Positions 32,683-43,792 of a stretch of DNA of 64,000 nt are shown here, one piece after another; position 1 is the stretch's first letter; each line of letters begins with the position of its first letter. The stretch is from the NCBI RefSeq assembly GCF_000365145.1, contig NW_008481799.1, forward strand, positions 434,001 to 498,000, in the 5' to 3' direction. The notes below the pieces were generated by a model. The model was not told where the DNA came from. It saw nothing but the letters and a program-made list of their open reading frames with translations, and ran no database searches. The position numbers were made by a program, and so were the translations under genes. The DNA comes from Cyphellophora europaea CBS 101466. Lineage: Eukaryota > Ascomycota > Eurotiomycetes > Chaetothyriales > Cyphellophoraceae.

Positions 32683-33783
32683 ATGGCACCAGCCGCCGCA
32701 ACTCTCTCTCAACTCAGGCTCTTGATTCTGTCTCCCACAGCATCTTCCAAGTCTGACCCATCACCATTCCCGCCCGTCCTACATCATCTCACAGGGAGTT
32801 TGCCATCCACAGATCTATCGTCATATGCTGGATATACGTCACATCCTCCGCTAAGGTTACGGACGAAATATTATTCAAAGGATGTAAGTCTTTGGTGTGA
32901 TGAGCTACCGTCAGTCGCTGGCCAAGCCATGGCTTCCATTAAGCCCACTGGAAACTCAACAGACTCTACTGCAGACCCGCAGCAGACTGAAGTTCCCGAC
33001 GAGGTTCAAGATCTGCAAGAGTGGGAAGACACGATGTGTTCACCCGCGGCAGTTGAAGTGAGATCGGTCATTGGTGGCATTGTTTTAGTACTGCCCGTGG
33101 ATGCAGCGCGAGCCTCTGCACAAGAGCAGTCGGAAAGTTTCATGCCATATATCAGGGCTGCGCATAGGCTCAGAGAAGCCGTTGAAGACCTTTCAGCCGG
33201 TCGAGATGTTGCCTCTGTCTTGATATTGCAGCATCGAAGTCCTCCAGCAGGCGGTGCCACCGGTTCGTCAAGGCAACCCGATAAGATGCTTCCAGATATC
33301 GCGAACGATTTGGAAACGAGAACGATCGCAGACGATATGCTCGGTTGGGACGTTGTTCATTGGAGCGGCCACATTGGCAAGTCACCAGCCACTGATAGTG
33401 GTGCAGACGACCGGAATGAATTTGGAGAAAAAGTCGGCATAGCTCGCGTTGTGGAAGTCCTCGAGGGCATAGATTGGTCTGCAGCCCCCGGGTTTGACGA
33501 TGCCACCGAAGACGACGAGGATGGACTGGGTATCGTTGGTGAAGATAAGTTCAAAGGCCTCGATCATGAGCTTCAACAGGAGATGTTAGGTCTGAAGTTG
33601 TCGATGCTTGATCATGAAGGCCAGGACAACGACGCCTCGGATGGCGAGGATGTCTCGTTGGAGCAAATGGACACGCTCAGGAATCGTGTCCTTGCCGTTC
33701 GGGATACCGTAGCTGGCATGCCTGAGTCTCAAAAGCAGGCATTTGCCAAGCGAGAGATCGACAGAATCATGCGGGCGCTCTGA
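32683..33783 (+). CDS. alpha/gamma-adaptin-binding protein p34 (Irc6/AAGAB) family
   Basis: A single exon of 366 residues from the ATG at 32683. The middle (VIGGIVLVLP, ADDMLGWDVVHW, FGEKVGIARVVEVLEGIDWS) has the conserved blocks of the p34/AAGAB family: a Rab-like fold followed by WE-type and G-hxRhxEALxxxxWs segments. The acidic C-terminus ends in an amphipathic helix (RVLAVRDTVAGMPESQKQAFAKREIDRIMRAL) as in that family. Human AAGAB and yeast Irc6 bind adaptins and assist clathrin adaptor (AP-1/AP-2) assembly or coat traffic in the cytosol. Assignment is by motif pattern, not by alignment. The gene is convergent with the DUF4604 gene, with 42 bases between stops. Confidence 0.75.
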   Translation: MAPAAATLSQLRLLILSPTASSKSDPSPFPPVLHHLTGSLPSTDLSSYAGYTSHPPLRLRTKYYSKDVSLWCDELPSVAGQAMASIKPTGNSTDSTADPQQTEVPDEVQDLQEWEDTMCSPAAVEVRSVIGGIVLVLPVDAARASAQEQSESFMPYIRAAHRLREAVEDLSAGRDVASVLILQHRSPPAGGATGSSRQPDKMLPDIANDLETRTIADDMLGWDVVHWSGHIGKSPATDSGADDRNEFGEKVGIARVVEVLEGIDWSAAPGFDDATEDDEDGLGIVGEDKFKGLDHELQQEMLGLKLSMLDHEGQDNDASDGEDVSLEQMDTLRNRVLAVRDTVAGMPESQKQAFAKREIDRIMRAL

Positions 33784-33825
33784 TGGCGCTCGGAGTATGA
33801 AAATGGCCGAGCCGAACAGACTCTA

Positions 33826-34332
33826 TCACTCGGGCTCATCAAAGGATAGCTTGATCTTTTTCACCTTCTTTCTCGTCTTGGCAGGCATTGATGTCGTAGT
33901 CTTTGCTTCATCTGAGGCATCCTTCTTCGTTTCAGGCCCAGCTCCTTTTTCCTTCCAACTGGCGTCCTCGGCTTCTTCTCCGTCTACGATAACCTTCCCC
34001 ACCTTTCGCTTCTTAGCCAGGCCAATGTCGGCAATCTTCTGCTTGTCTCTCGTTTCCACAGGCAGATTTCCCTCCGCTTTGACAGAATCTTCACTACCGC
34101 CCTCCGCAACCTCCTTCTCTTGCCTCAGTCTCTCTTCCCAATCATCTTTGGCTACATCCTCGCCAGCCTCATCCACGATCACGGGATCGTCCTCACCTTC
34201 GTCTCCTGTCCTTAATCGATCCTTCTTCGGACGCGCGATTTGCACGTTGTTCCTGGGCCCGCCATGCTGCTCACGTAGCTTTCGCAAGAACGCAGGTTCC
34301 TGCTTGTTGTACTCGAGCTTGTTCTTTGACAT
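33826..34332 (-). CDS. DUF4604 protein
   Basis: A single exon of 168 residues. The N-terminus KNKLEYNKQEPAFLRKLREQ is the hallmark of DUF4604 (a family that includes human C1orf52-like proteins). The rest is charged and disordered, with a Lys/Arg-rich C-terminal segment (TRKKVKKIKLSFDEPE) that could be a nuclear or nucleolar signal. The function of the family is not settled. The ATG at 34332 gives the expected immediate KNKLxY start. Confidence 0.85.
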   Translation of the reverse strand: MSKNKLEYNKQEPAFLRKLREQHGGPRNNVQIARPKKDRLRTGDEGEDDPVIVDEAGEDVAKDDWEERLRQEKEVAEGGSEDSVKAEGNLPVETRDKQKIADIGLAKKRKVGKVIVDGEEAEDASWKEKGAGPETKKDASDEAKTTTSMPAKTRKKVKKIKLSFDEPE

Positions 34333-35616
34333 TTTGCCCAGATATCGTTCCCAGAAGTGCCTGTTTGCAGTGCCTTCAATACAATAGTCTTACTGCTCAG
34401 TATCACGCATAGCCCTGGTCGTTTTTCCTGCCTTAATAAAGCAACAGAAGATACGTTGCAGCGGACGTGAGGTGGGATCCTTGAGACTTCAAAGGACGAC
34501 ACCAAGACGGATGGCATCAAAAGCTTGGCGTATACGGTAGCCCGCGAGGCTCGAAAAGCACATTCTAGATTCCCGAGCGCCCCATCGACGACTTCGACAA
34601 TCTAGTTTGACACCCCATACATGGATATCCCATCCTGTTGATGGGACCTGCATCTATTTTACGTCTGAGATGCAGCTGCAGGACTGAAGTGGTTTGCCTC
34701 ACTTCGCTCACATCACTAATTCCAAGGTTCGCCTGATAGCGCGTCACTGTCGTTGATCCCTCTGGAGCCGCTCCAAGCCAAGTATATGAGCTCTCCGAAT
34801 GTGCCCTGGCGGCTCCTGAACAACATCAGCCATGATCCATGACATCAAAAATATGCGTTGGACGAGTGCCGAGGCAGATATGCATTCATAAACATGCTAG
34901 CCCAATTCTGGCTAGCCATTGAGTCCCAGGCGACTGCCCGCCAGAAATCCAAGGTAAGTCTTTCGCGTACAGAGCTTTCTCGACAAGGCTCAGAGCTCTG
35001 CATCCCATAACCGTACAGGTCTATACCTTCAGCCTATTGACAAGGGCTCTCTGAACTGAAATGGGATTGAGGTGGCCTCCCCTTGGCGTGGGATCTGTGC
35101 ACTTCCGTGTCCACTCCAGCATTCAGACTTGTCAAGACACAGATTGTGGGAGTTCATATCACGGCAGTTGAATTCATACTCGTTTGCCGAATGTTGGCCG
35201 CCGTCGTGCATGGCAGAACACTATCAACTGCAGGGCCTGGTAGAGTCTCTCCGCACGAAAACCCCCAGTCCCACCCCCGCAGACTCCAATTCCATCCCTA
35301 GCCAAGCAATCGCCCCCAGTCCAGTCCCACTTGACCCCCTTCAGGCTTGGCTACTAGGTGTGGATCGGACGCAGACACTAATGTGATGGTCAGCTTCATT
35401 GCTGTGGAGATGGTAGGATGGTGTCCTGCTCCCACAGGAAGGTCCTCCACACCGCCTGGCTGGGGACCGTGCCACCCCTGAGCTAGTATATATATGCGGA
35501 ACGCCGGTTTACCGGCGATTCCAGCAATTGGGAAAAAGCTCATCTGAAGACTCGGATTGTCATCAGTCTCTGTCTACTGCTCAGGGGCCACTTTCCAGAA
35601 CTTGAGGTCAGCAATC
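34333..35616. other. 1.3 kb intergenic with transporter promoter
   Basis: No gene is seen. The right end holds a TATATATAT box (35487-35495) and a palindrome (35502-35517). Confidence 0.5.
35487..35517 (+). promoter_or_regulatory. TATA box plus CGCCGGT/ACCGGCG palindrome
   Basis: TATATATAT at 35487-35495 is followed at 35502-35517 by the perfect inverted repeat CGCCGGT-TT-ACCGGCG, about 100 bases upstream of the transporter ATG. Paired CGG/CCG triplets in this geometry are typical of Zn2Cys6 sites. It sits just downstream of the TATA box, where a repressor or a start-site element could act. Confidence 0.5.
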
Positions 35617-37414
35617 ATGGTCGGCGCAGTCATTTCAGCCAACCCGCTGCAACTTGACATTCGCAGCCACAAGAAATGCATGTTCATTTGCTGCATCATC
35701 ACTGTCGCTAGTTTCCAATATGGTCTTGACTACGCTCTAGTGGGCGGCTTGTGCGTACCCTACAGAAATCTGCAAAAGTACAACACGACTGACAATCAGC
35801 AGCATGGCCATGCCTGGTTTCCTACAGGTGTTTGGCTACTACGATGAAGCAGCAGGAGAATGGGCTATCGATCCGACCGTCCAGCAGCTGATCTCGTCGC
35901 TTATGACCATTGGAACCTTTGTGGGATCTCTTGCCGTTGGTCCTTTCAGCGCCCGATTTGGCCGAAAGTATGGTCTCTGGGGTGCTTCGTTCATCAATGC
36001 CATCTCAACGGCCATCATGCTGGGCACGACAAACCTGGGTGCGCTGTACTTTGCCCGTTTCATTCTCGGTAGGAATCCACTACAACATCTCGAGGCTGCG
36101 CTGACTGTGAATAGGTATCTCGGTTGGATGGTTTTTGACGTTTTGTCAAGTCTATGTCAACGAGGTTGCACCGGCGCATCTTCGTGGTATCGTCTTCGCT
36201 GTATATCAAAGTCAGCTGTCTATTGGCTCGATTGTTGGTGCCGCGGTCGACTACGGAACTCATCATATGATGAGCAAACAGTCTTATCGCATTCCTCTGG
36301 CCGTTTTCTACCTTGCGCCAACTATTCAGACCATCGCGCTGTTCTTCTTCCCGGAGAGCCCGAGATGGCTGATGACCCAGGGAAGAGAACAAGAGGCCGA
36401 AGCCTCTCTCCGCAAGCTACGCAACTCAAACATCCAGGAAAGTGAGTTCCAGGCCGAGTTCAACGAGATCCGCATAGCCACCCGGGAGCAGATCGAGCAA
36501 AACAAGAAACAGTTGTTCGTCGAGATGTGGAAGGGCACCAACAGACGACGCACCTTCCTCTCCATCGCTGTTATCTGCTTCCATTGCGCAAACGGCTCTT
36601 CGTGGATCAACATCTACACAACCTATTTCTTACAGATCGCTGGAATCCAGGAGGCTTTCGCATACTCTGCGATGGTCACTTGTATGGGACTCCTCGGCGT
36701 CATTACCAGCTTCTTCTTTGTCCGACACATCGACAGACGAGTGATCATGCTGATTGGAATTGGTGCGTGTGGTCTCGCTCAGCTGGCATTTGCGGTCGCT
36801 TGGACTGCTGCTCCCGCGACAGCAGTAGCCGGACGTGTCGTGGTCGCTTTCATCTGTCTTTTTACGTTCTTCTACGTCGCTTACGGTGAGTAAACACGTG
36901 ATTCTTGCACAGAATCAAACACTGACTTTTTCAGCGCCATATGCGTGGCTCTTGGGAGGCGAGTATCCAAACAACCATCTCCGAGCCCACGTTTTTGGCT
37001 TGGGTACCGCACTCAATTTCCTGGGGAACTGGCTGGGTGTCTTTACGGCGCCATACTTCATCAATCCAGCAAGTCTCGGATGGAACGCGCGATACGGGTA
37101 AAGTCCTAATCTCCTGACTAGCGAGCCATTCTAACATGAAATCCAGATACATTTGGTTCGGTTCGAATGCGATTCTCTTCGTCTTCACGTTCTTCTACAT
37201 CCCCGAGACACGCGACCGAACGCTGGAGGAGATTCACGAGATGTTCCAAGCCAAGCTGCCAGCTCGTAAATTCAAAGGATATGTGTGCAGTGGGACTGCG
37301 GCAATGGCTGCAGCTGGGGCTGAGAAGGAAGTGGAGGTGCAAGAACTCGAGACTACTTCTCAGGCTGATGGTGTGGGCAAGGGAAGCTCGACGGCAGCTA
37401 CCACCCAAGTGTGA
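35617..37414 (+). CDS. MFS sugar transporter (sugar porter family)
   Basis: Five exons, 35617-35750, 35800-36068, 36115-36885, 36935-37097 and 37147-37414, giving 534 residues with 12 predicted helices. Family signatures are present: GRKYGLWG after helix 2, VAPAHLRGI after helix 4, PESPRWLMTQGR after helix 6 in the central loop, and PETRDRTLEEIHEMF after helix 12. These are the sugar-porter PROSITE-type patterns. The product should be a plasma-membrane proton symporter or facilitator of a hexose, disaccharide or related polyol. The N-terminus is short, and the cytosolic tail of about 70 residues is Ala/Glu-rich. All introns join in frame. It is not obviously part of the metabolite cluster. 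Confidence 0.92.
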
Positions 37415-38476
37415 TCGATGGGACCTCGCTTTGCGCGGTGGGTTGTGGATATGCAGCGAGGTGGGCAATTGCCATAGCTTGGACGACACGTTGGCGGCGG
37501 TGGGTGAGATCCTGTTCTCGCTACGGAGTAGTGTCCAATGCCTAGCACGCGTGCCACCAGTACAAGCAATAATCCAAGAGATTGAGACTGAAGAACCTCG
37601 GAACAAGCGCTTGCTAAGACTATGTTGAGCATGATGCAGGTAGATCGAATTGGAGAAGCACCAATTTGAAACCGAAGGGAGTTACTATTGGCTTTGCCAA
37701 GTATGGTGGCTTCGGTGGAGGCTCCTGTTTCCCCATCTTCTGACAACTCTGTGGTGCACTTCGGAGGCCGTTTGTTGACCAGCCACAACCATGCGGGCAG
37801 TGAGCGACCCATATCCGAGTATGTTTGTCGAGAATGTCGGCAGATAGTCTATGAGGATGTGGCACTGCGTTCGCTCGGCCGAAGGACCGAGGATGCCACC
37901 GGATGATCCCCCTACAGCTGGGCGAATCTTGGAAAGCGATAACCCAGTAGACTTGAGCAAGGCGCCATTCCGGCTTTCACTGCATGACAACGCGGCGTCT
38001 ACCCAGTGGAGTGTCGCTTCTGGCATTCAGACTATCATCAAACGCCGGAACTTGCCCATGCGCCCGACCAAGAGAGGTGTTTACCCTGATCTAATCAAGG
38101 GTATTGGTCAAATTTGGCTTTTTGGGGTTCGGCCCCCGGCATTGCAGGCGCTGGACCACATTGCTTGTCATGCCCACTCTACCGAGCACCGTGTAGGTTT
38201 TGGGGATGGAGAAGCAGGACCCTCCCCCACAGCCAGCACTTACTCCGCATGAGGTGCCCTTCCACTTTCCACGATGAGTCTGCGGACAGGTGAGCCCCAC
38301 GTCCCATCTTCGAGGGGGGCTTCGGGGAATGGCCGTTGCATGATAGCCCGGCAGTACGCGCACGAGTTTATAACCAAAGTTTGTGGCACTTCGTTGTTGC
38401 AGAGAACCGCACAGGCAGCACTCGACTACACCAAACAGTAACAATAACCCCCGAGGAACAAACACACACAGCAAGA
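37415..38476. other. intergenic, dioxygenase promoter
   Basis: No gene is seen. TTTATAA lies at 38367-38373, about 104 bases upstream of the next ATG. Confidence 0.45.
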
Positions 38477-39717
38477 ATGGGGTCGGTATCGCCAAACAAG
38501 CTGGTCAAGGAACCTCTGAAAAAGGGCAACTCTATCGATCATCTCGAATATGTCGACGTGACGCCCATCATTGGCCGGGAGTATCCCACAGCCAAACTGA
38601 AGGACATGCTCACTGCCTCCAACTCTGATGAGCAACTCCGAGATCTCGCTATCACCATCTGTGAACGTGGGGTAGTCTTCTTCCGCGCGCCTCAAGACGA
38701 CCTTTCGGTCGATGAGCAGAAGCACATCACAGACCTGCTGGGCAAGCTTACCGGTCGGCCGCAGGAGAACGGTCTGCACGTCCATCCGTTGTACAATGAC
38801 CCCAACAACCTACCCATGGCTGATGGCACGACCGATAAGAACATGTATGCTCCACAGATTCTGTCTTGATCTACTACTGACAACACCAGTTATGTGATCA
38901 ACTCGGAAGCACAGAAGAAGCTCTATGCTACTATGAAGAACAGGCCAGGCGCCAGTGCGGAGCCGCGCGATCTGGGCCGCGAATGGCATAGCGACAGTAC
39001 GTCGATTCCTCCCATTACCCCCTGCCTACGTAGCCTCTAATCGTCCCTCCGCTTTTAGGCCTCTTCGAGAATTGTCCCTCGGACTTCTCTTTCTTGCGCA
39101 TGCAGTCGACGCCCCCAGCCGGTGGCGACACGCTGTGGGTCAGCGGCTACGAGCTCTACGACCGGCTCTCGCCCCCCTTCCAGCGCTTCCTCGAAACGCT
39201 CACCGCCGAGTGTGCGCAGCCCGTCTTCAAGTCTGCATGCGAGGCCGGCAAGTACGATGTCATGAGCCCCCGCGGTAGTCCGCAGAACAAGGACTTCGAG
39301 TTCGCGCCGCATCATCCTGTCGTGCGCACGCACCCGGTGACCGGGTGGAAGTCGCTATTTGCTGGCGTGGGTCTGCACGTTAGCAAGATCGATGGGGTCT
39401 GGGGCTACGAGGATCAGATGATCCGGGAGTATGTCTTGCGTCTGATTACGCGGAATCATGACTGTATCGCACGGATGCATTGGACTGAGGGAGCGTGCGC
39501 GATCTGGAGCAATGTCTGCACACTGCATGCTGCGACGGTAAGTGAGATCCTTCCTTGAATGGACAAAGTGAGCTAACTCGTCAATCAGCCGGACACGCAT
39601 CTCGCTGGAGGTATCAGGACCGGAGTTAGAGCCTCGGGCATTGGCGAGCTGCCCTATCTGGATCCGGCCAGTACGAGTCGGCGGGAGGCATTGGGACTTG
39701 TTGGCCTCAACTCGTGA
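38477..39717 (+). CDS. TauD/TfdA-type Fe(II)/2-oxoglutarate dioxygenase
   Basis: Four exons, 38477-38844, 38890-38996, 39059-39537 and 39589-39717, giving 360 residues. The iron-binding facial triad is visible: His156 and Asp158 in EWHSD, and distal His315 in CTLHAAT. Arg328 or Arg332 downstream is placed to bind the 2-oxoglutarate carboxylate. GGDTLWVSGYELYDRLS and HPVTGWKSLF (with an SL.vg tail) are typical TauD-family blocks. Such fungal enzymes oxidise taurine, other sulfonates or alpha-ketoglutarate-dependent small substrates in the cytosol. The exact substrate is unknown. It lies just after the sugar transporter, a common pairing of a catabolic enzyme and a transporter, but a functional link is only a guess. 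Confidence 0.9.
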
Positions 39718-40319
39718 AGGGTGGTCGATAGCATAACCAATAAGGCTGAATTCCTATAGAGTATCTTATCACATTTTACCCTTATGACCCAAGCGACGGG
39801 AGGATCAACATTGATGAGGACCGCGATGAGAAGTGAGGTCTCGAATATAACTGCAGCAGAGTCGCGACCATTACCCCAACGGGTAGGAAACGTACTCACT
39901 GGGGGACAAGATGTTCGTAGTACTCCTGGTGCTTCAGCAAGTGACTCAATGGCCAGATCTATGCTCGACTGCTGTTATAGCGAGAAATTGTTTGAACATG
40001 GACAATCGGTCCACAGTGCACAAACCGCATGGTTGCCCTGACAACGCGGGCGACACCCAGGATGACCCCACTTAACGCGGCTGACGCGCTTAATGTTTTG
40101 TTGCGGCCTCTAACGCGCGCTTAATGCCATCATAACGCAGCGATCGTTCCTTCCGTTGCCTCTCGTCTACACACCACTTGGAAGGCACAACTCTTGCTCT
40201 GCACCATCGAAGACTGCTACCATCGCACCTTCCTTGCGCGATACACGAATTTTTTCACTGCCTGAATTCTCTTCTTCGCATCCTCTCCCCTCCCTCGGCC
40301 CGCGCTGCGCCCGCCAGCA
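39718..40319. other. intergenic, promoter of LRR scaffold gene
   Basis: There is no gene. It holds the ACGCG cluster annotated separately. Confidence 0.5.
40044..40117 (+). promoter_or_regulatory. cluster of four ACGCG (MCB-like) motifs
   Basis: ACGCG occurs at 40044-40048, 40075-40079, 40084-40088 and 40113-40117. An 11-base direct repeat CGCGCTTAATG sits at 40085-40095 and 40116-40126. ACGCG(T) is the core of the MluI cell-cycle box bound by MBF. The position, about 200-280 bases upstream of a mitotic scaffold gene, makes cell-cycle control plausible but untested. Confidence 0.5.
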
Positions 40320-43151
40320 ATGGCGTCGTGGCTGTCGGCCGGCAGTATCGACGATGGCACTGTCGTCCGCCGTGTCAGCGCCGCTAATCCTGCGCTCAAC
40401 ATCAACGCTACCGATCTCTTCTCCCCCTCTAAGCTCGAGTCTATTTTTACCAAGGACGAGAGCTTACCGACCACCGACGAAAATGAAAACCTCTCCTTCA
40501 TCCCATCGCCCACTAAGGTTCCGGCAGTCAACACCATGTTGGACGAGTCTACCCTTCCGTCAGACCTCTCTCAAGGCACATCGATCGCCATTCAACCAAA
40601 AAAGCGCCAATCACTCGGCACAGGAGATTATTTGTCCGAAGCCAGCCGAGTTATGACATACCTGCGACAAGGCCCCGAGCGCAAACGCTCAACACTTCGT
40701 CGCCATCCTTCTGCCGACATCGAGCCTTCAATACTCTATGAGGGACCCGATCACCGGTGGGTCACACCTACAGACCCTGGTGATCTCAGCCTGCACCTCG
40801 ACCCAATGCCGGTCTTCGACTCACAGCTCAACAAAATCGAGGTTAAGGGCCCAACCGTGATCCATCACGAGATTCATGAGGATGATTTTTCTGCTGGCGA
40901 GGACGAAGAGGAGGTCACAGATCCATCACGTAGTGGATCTGACAGATCTGTTTCTGCGAAGTCAGATACACCCGCTGTCCGTCCACCTTCGAAGCGTATG
41001 GATTGGACATATGAGGGCGATTCGCCGGCTCCTTCATCGCCTGCCGTCTCCGAGGAGGCTTTTGCCACAGAGCAGAGACCACCGAGCGTGGTACGCTCGC
41101 CATCGAAGCATAGCGACTGGGTTGAAAATGCTGTCCCACAGATGCCCTCATCTCTTGAGCCCGCAGACGCCATCGCCCCATCGATGAACCCGATCGGTCG
41201 ATCTTTCTCGAAGCGTGTCGATTGGGTCGATCCCACCCTCTCCCAGGACTCATATCTGCTCAACAGACACGCGGACACTGTCGCTGATGCTAAGGGCCCG
41301 ACAGTCATCCGCTCTCCTTCCAAGCGTGTTGACTGGGTTGAGCAAGCTCTCACCCAGCCTCCAAGTCCTCAATGCGAGACGATGCTTGAAGAAACCAGTG
41401 TCCTAGGCCGCATTTTCAGTGCCCAGAGAGCTACACGCTCAAGTTTTGACGCCGTAGAGGAGCGGCCTCGGATCCCCACACGACCGATCAGATCTTATCC
41501 CGTTCCTCAATATGGCGCTCGCGAGCTCTCTGAACCTCCACCTCCTCGTGCTATGTCTGAGTCCCAGATTATGAGGCTCCCACCTCGTCCTGCTGCGCCG
41601 ACGCCGCCCATATCTAGGGAATACAGCTTGACGACACGCACCCCTCATGGTAAAAACTACAGCATACTTAGTCTGACTCCGCTGCCTGACTTTACTATGC
41701 ATGAGGACGATCCGCAACACCCTGAGCGAAGCTTCATTGACGAGCGCGCCCACGCCAGGGCCCTTCGTCAGGCTCATGGAACCCTTGCACTCTCTCGAGA
41801 TGCGCTCATCAAAGCCATTACCGATGCATGCCCCGGCGAACTCTACTGGGAGAGTATCCTGACCTTGGAGCTCAACGGCAAGGGCCTCACCACACTACAC
41901 GGTCTTGATGAGTTCTGTCCGAACCTCATCGAGCTCAACGTGGCCGATAACCAGATCACACATCTGCATGGCATTCCACCTTCTGTCCGAGTACTGAATG
42001 TCTCGAACAACCCGCTCTCCACCATAGTGGCTTGGAGCAGTCTCAAGAATCTTCAGATTTTGAACGTGTCAGGCAACCACCACTTCACCAGTCTTGACGG
42101 TTTCGGCGATCTCATCCACCTGCGCAGTCTCATCGCCAACGAATGTGCCATTACCAATATCAATGGGATTCTGGAGCATGATGCATTGCTTGAATTACAG
42201 ATTCGAGGAAACAAGCTGAAATCAGTCGACTTCGGTGACGCCCAGCTAATTGATCTCAAACAGCTCGACCTCAGCAACAACCAACTCCAGGCTGTCACGA
42301 ACCTTCAACGTCTTGCCAAGCTTCGCGAGCTACATGTATCTCACAATCATCTCCGCGAGATCATGCCGGCGGGTCGTCGCGGACCAAAATTGCTCGAAGA
42401 GCTGGCTGCAGACCACAACGAAATGCAGTCCTTCAACTTCAAGCAGTTCCCCGGCTTGAAAGCGGCTTTGCTCGACAATAACAAGATAACACGGGTTCAT
42501 GGCTTCGGAAAAACACGATACCTAGAAGAGCTCTCCATCTGTAACCAGGACGCCACGAGCGATCTCATTAATCGTATCATGTCCACCCCGAATGACTGCT
42601 TCAAACTCATCCTCTCGGGTAATGCAGTCGCCAGCGGATGCCTCGACATGCCAGTCCTTCCACAGCATAGCCTGCGCCAACTACAGCTCGTCGGTTGCGG
42701 TATTAAGCAACTAGGAGCGGGCTTTGGGCAACTGTTCCCCAACCTTCGAGGGTTGAACCTTAATCACAACCATATTTCTGATCTCAGCGATCTTCAAGGC
42801 ATGTTCAAATTGACCTGCCTGAGCGTTCAACGCAACCGCATCAAGAAAATGCGACGCACTTGTCTTCTGCTTGCGCGATTTCCAGCGATCTCGGAGCTCG
42901 ACATACGCGACAACCCACTGACTATGGCGTTCCACCCACCCGCGGGTCCCGGAGCCAAGTCTGACGCCAAATGGCTTCGAACACTGGACGAGAACACGAG
43001 GATGCGCCGTCGACTTACAGAGCTCTTGCTCGCCGAGCATTGCAAAAACCTCCAGTCGCTTGACGACATTGCTTTTGACAGAAAAAAGGTCCTGGAGAAG
43101 GAAGAAGTTTGGCGGAAATGTGAGGAGGTGGGAGTACTGCAGAAGCAGTAG
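40320..43151 (+). CDS. LRR scaffold of the Cdc11/Nud1 type
   Basis: A single exon of 943 residues. The first 480 residues are disordered and phosphosite-rich, with a four-fold motif PSK(R/H)xDW at about residues 222-229, 260-267, 296-302 and 332-339. From about 510 to 900 there are leucine-rich repeats of the SDS22-like type (LIELNVADNQIT, LKQLDLSNNQLQ, LRELHVSHNHL, LRGLNLNHNHIS, LTCLSVQRNRI) ending in an LRR cap. This layout matches Cdc11 of fission yeast and Nud1 of budding yeast, scaffolds at the spindle pole body outer plaque that anchor the septation-initiation or mitotic-exit network. The assignment is by architecture. Other large LRR scaffolds remain possible. Confidence 0.78.
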   Translation: MASWLSAGSIDDGTVVRRVSAANPALNINATDLFSPSKLESIFTKDESLPTTDENENLSFIPSPTKVPAVNTMLDESTLPSDLSQGTSIAIQPKKRQSLGTGDYLSEASRVMTYLRQGPERKRSTLRRHPSADIEPSILYEGPDHRWVTPTDPGDLSLHLDPMPVFDSQLNKIEVKGPTVIHHEIHEDDFSAGEDEEEVTDPSRSGSDRSVSAKSDTPAVRPPSKRMDWTYEGDSPAPSSPAVSEEAFATEQRPPSVVRSPSKHSDWVENAVPQMPSSLEPADAIAPSMNPIGRSFSKRVDWVDPTLSQDSYLLNRHADTVADAKGPTVIRSPSKRVDWVEQALTQPPSPQCETMLEETSVLGRIFSAQRATRSSFDAVEERPRIPTRPIRSYPVPQYGARELSEPPPPRAMSESQIMRLPPRPAAPTPPISREYSLTTRTPHGKNYSILSLTPLPDFTMHEDDPQHPERSFIDERAHARALRQAHGTLALSRDALIKAITDACPGELYWESILTLELNGKGLTTLHGLDEFCPNLIELNVADNQITHLHGIPPSVRVLNVSNNPLSTIVAWSSLKNLQILNVSGNHHFTSLDGFGDLIHLRSLIANECAITNINGILEHDALLELQIRGNKLKSVDFGDAQLIDLKQLDLSNNQLQAVTNLQRLAKLRELHVSHNHLREIMPAGRRGPKLLEELAADHNEMQSFNFKQFPGLKAALLDNNKITRVHGFGKTRYLEELSICNQDATSDLINRIMSTPNDCFKLILSGNAVASGCLDMPVLPQHSLRQLQLVGCGIKQLGAGFGQLFPNLRGLNLNHNHISDLSDLQGMFKLTCLSVQRNRIKKMRRTCLLLARFPAISELDIRDNPLTMAFHPPAGPGAKSDAKWLRTLDENTRMRRRLTELLLAEHCKNLQSLDDIAFDRKKVLEKEEVWRKCEEVGVLQKQ

Positions 43152-43792
43152 GCGCAAGCCATTGAGCGTTGTATCATTACCTATATCATCTTTGGGAAGA
43201 AAGGGAGCGCGGCGTTATCGTTATTCACGAAAAGCATTGGTTTGGGAGTGAGGTATCAATAGCGGTTCAGCAGGCCGTACATTCTTACGAGGCAAGAGGC
43301 GATGAGATATGATTAATGAGTGAAGAATAGAAGATCATTCCTGCTTGAGCGCTGTTCTGTCTTGTCGCGTGCTTCTCACCACGAATAAATTCTGCTTGAC
43401 TACTATTGTCGCAAGTCCAGCACGATTTATGACTCCGAAGATTTGCAGTCTGCATTGGCAGGCCATATTCACAGCACCTTGTACTCTATGCGTCCACTCG
43501 TAACAGGTTTAATCTGTCTCACGTCGCTGTAGCAAGTCTAGAAATCGGGTGAGGCAGACGACCCAAACAGGAAGGAGGTCGCGTCGGCGTGGTCGTGACG
43601 CGGTTGAAAATTGCTTGGCGTGGCGGTCGCCTGCCGGGGCAACGAGCTGCGACCCAGCAAACTTGCCCACGGCGACACATCCAATGCAATGACCATGTCT
43701 CTGTAACTTTACTACTATGATGATCTGTTTTTTGATGTCGAGCTTGCCGTTTTTGAGCCCGTTGACTGTCCCACGTCGTTGCTCCTTCAGCC
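43152..43792. other. intergenic
   Basis: This holds the 3' flank of the LRR gene and the promoter of the next gene. Nothing notable is seen. Confidence 0.45.
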
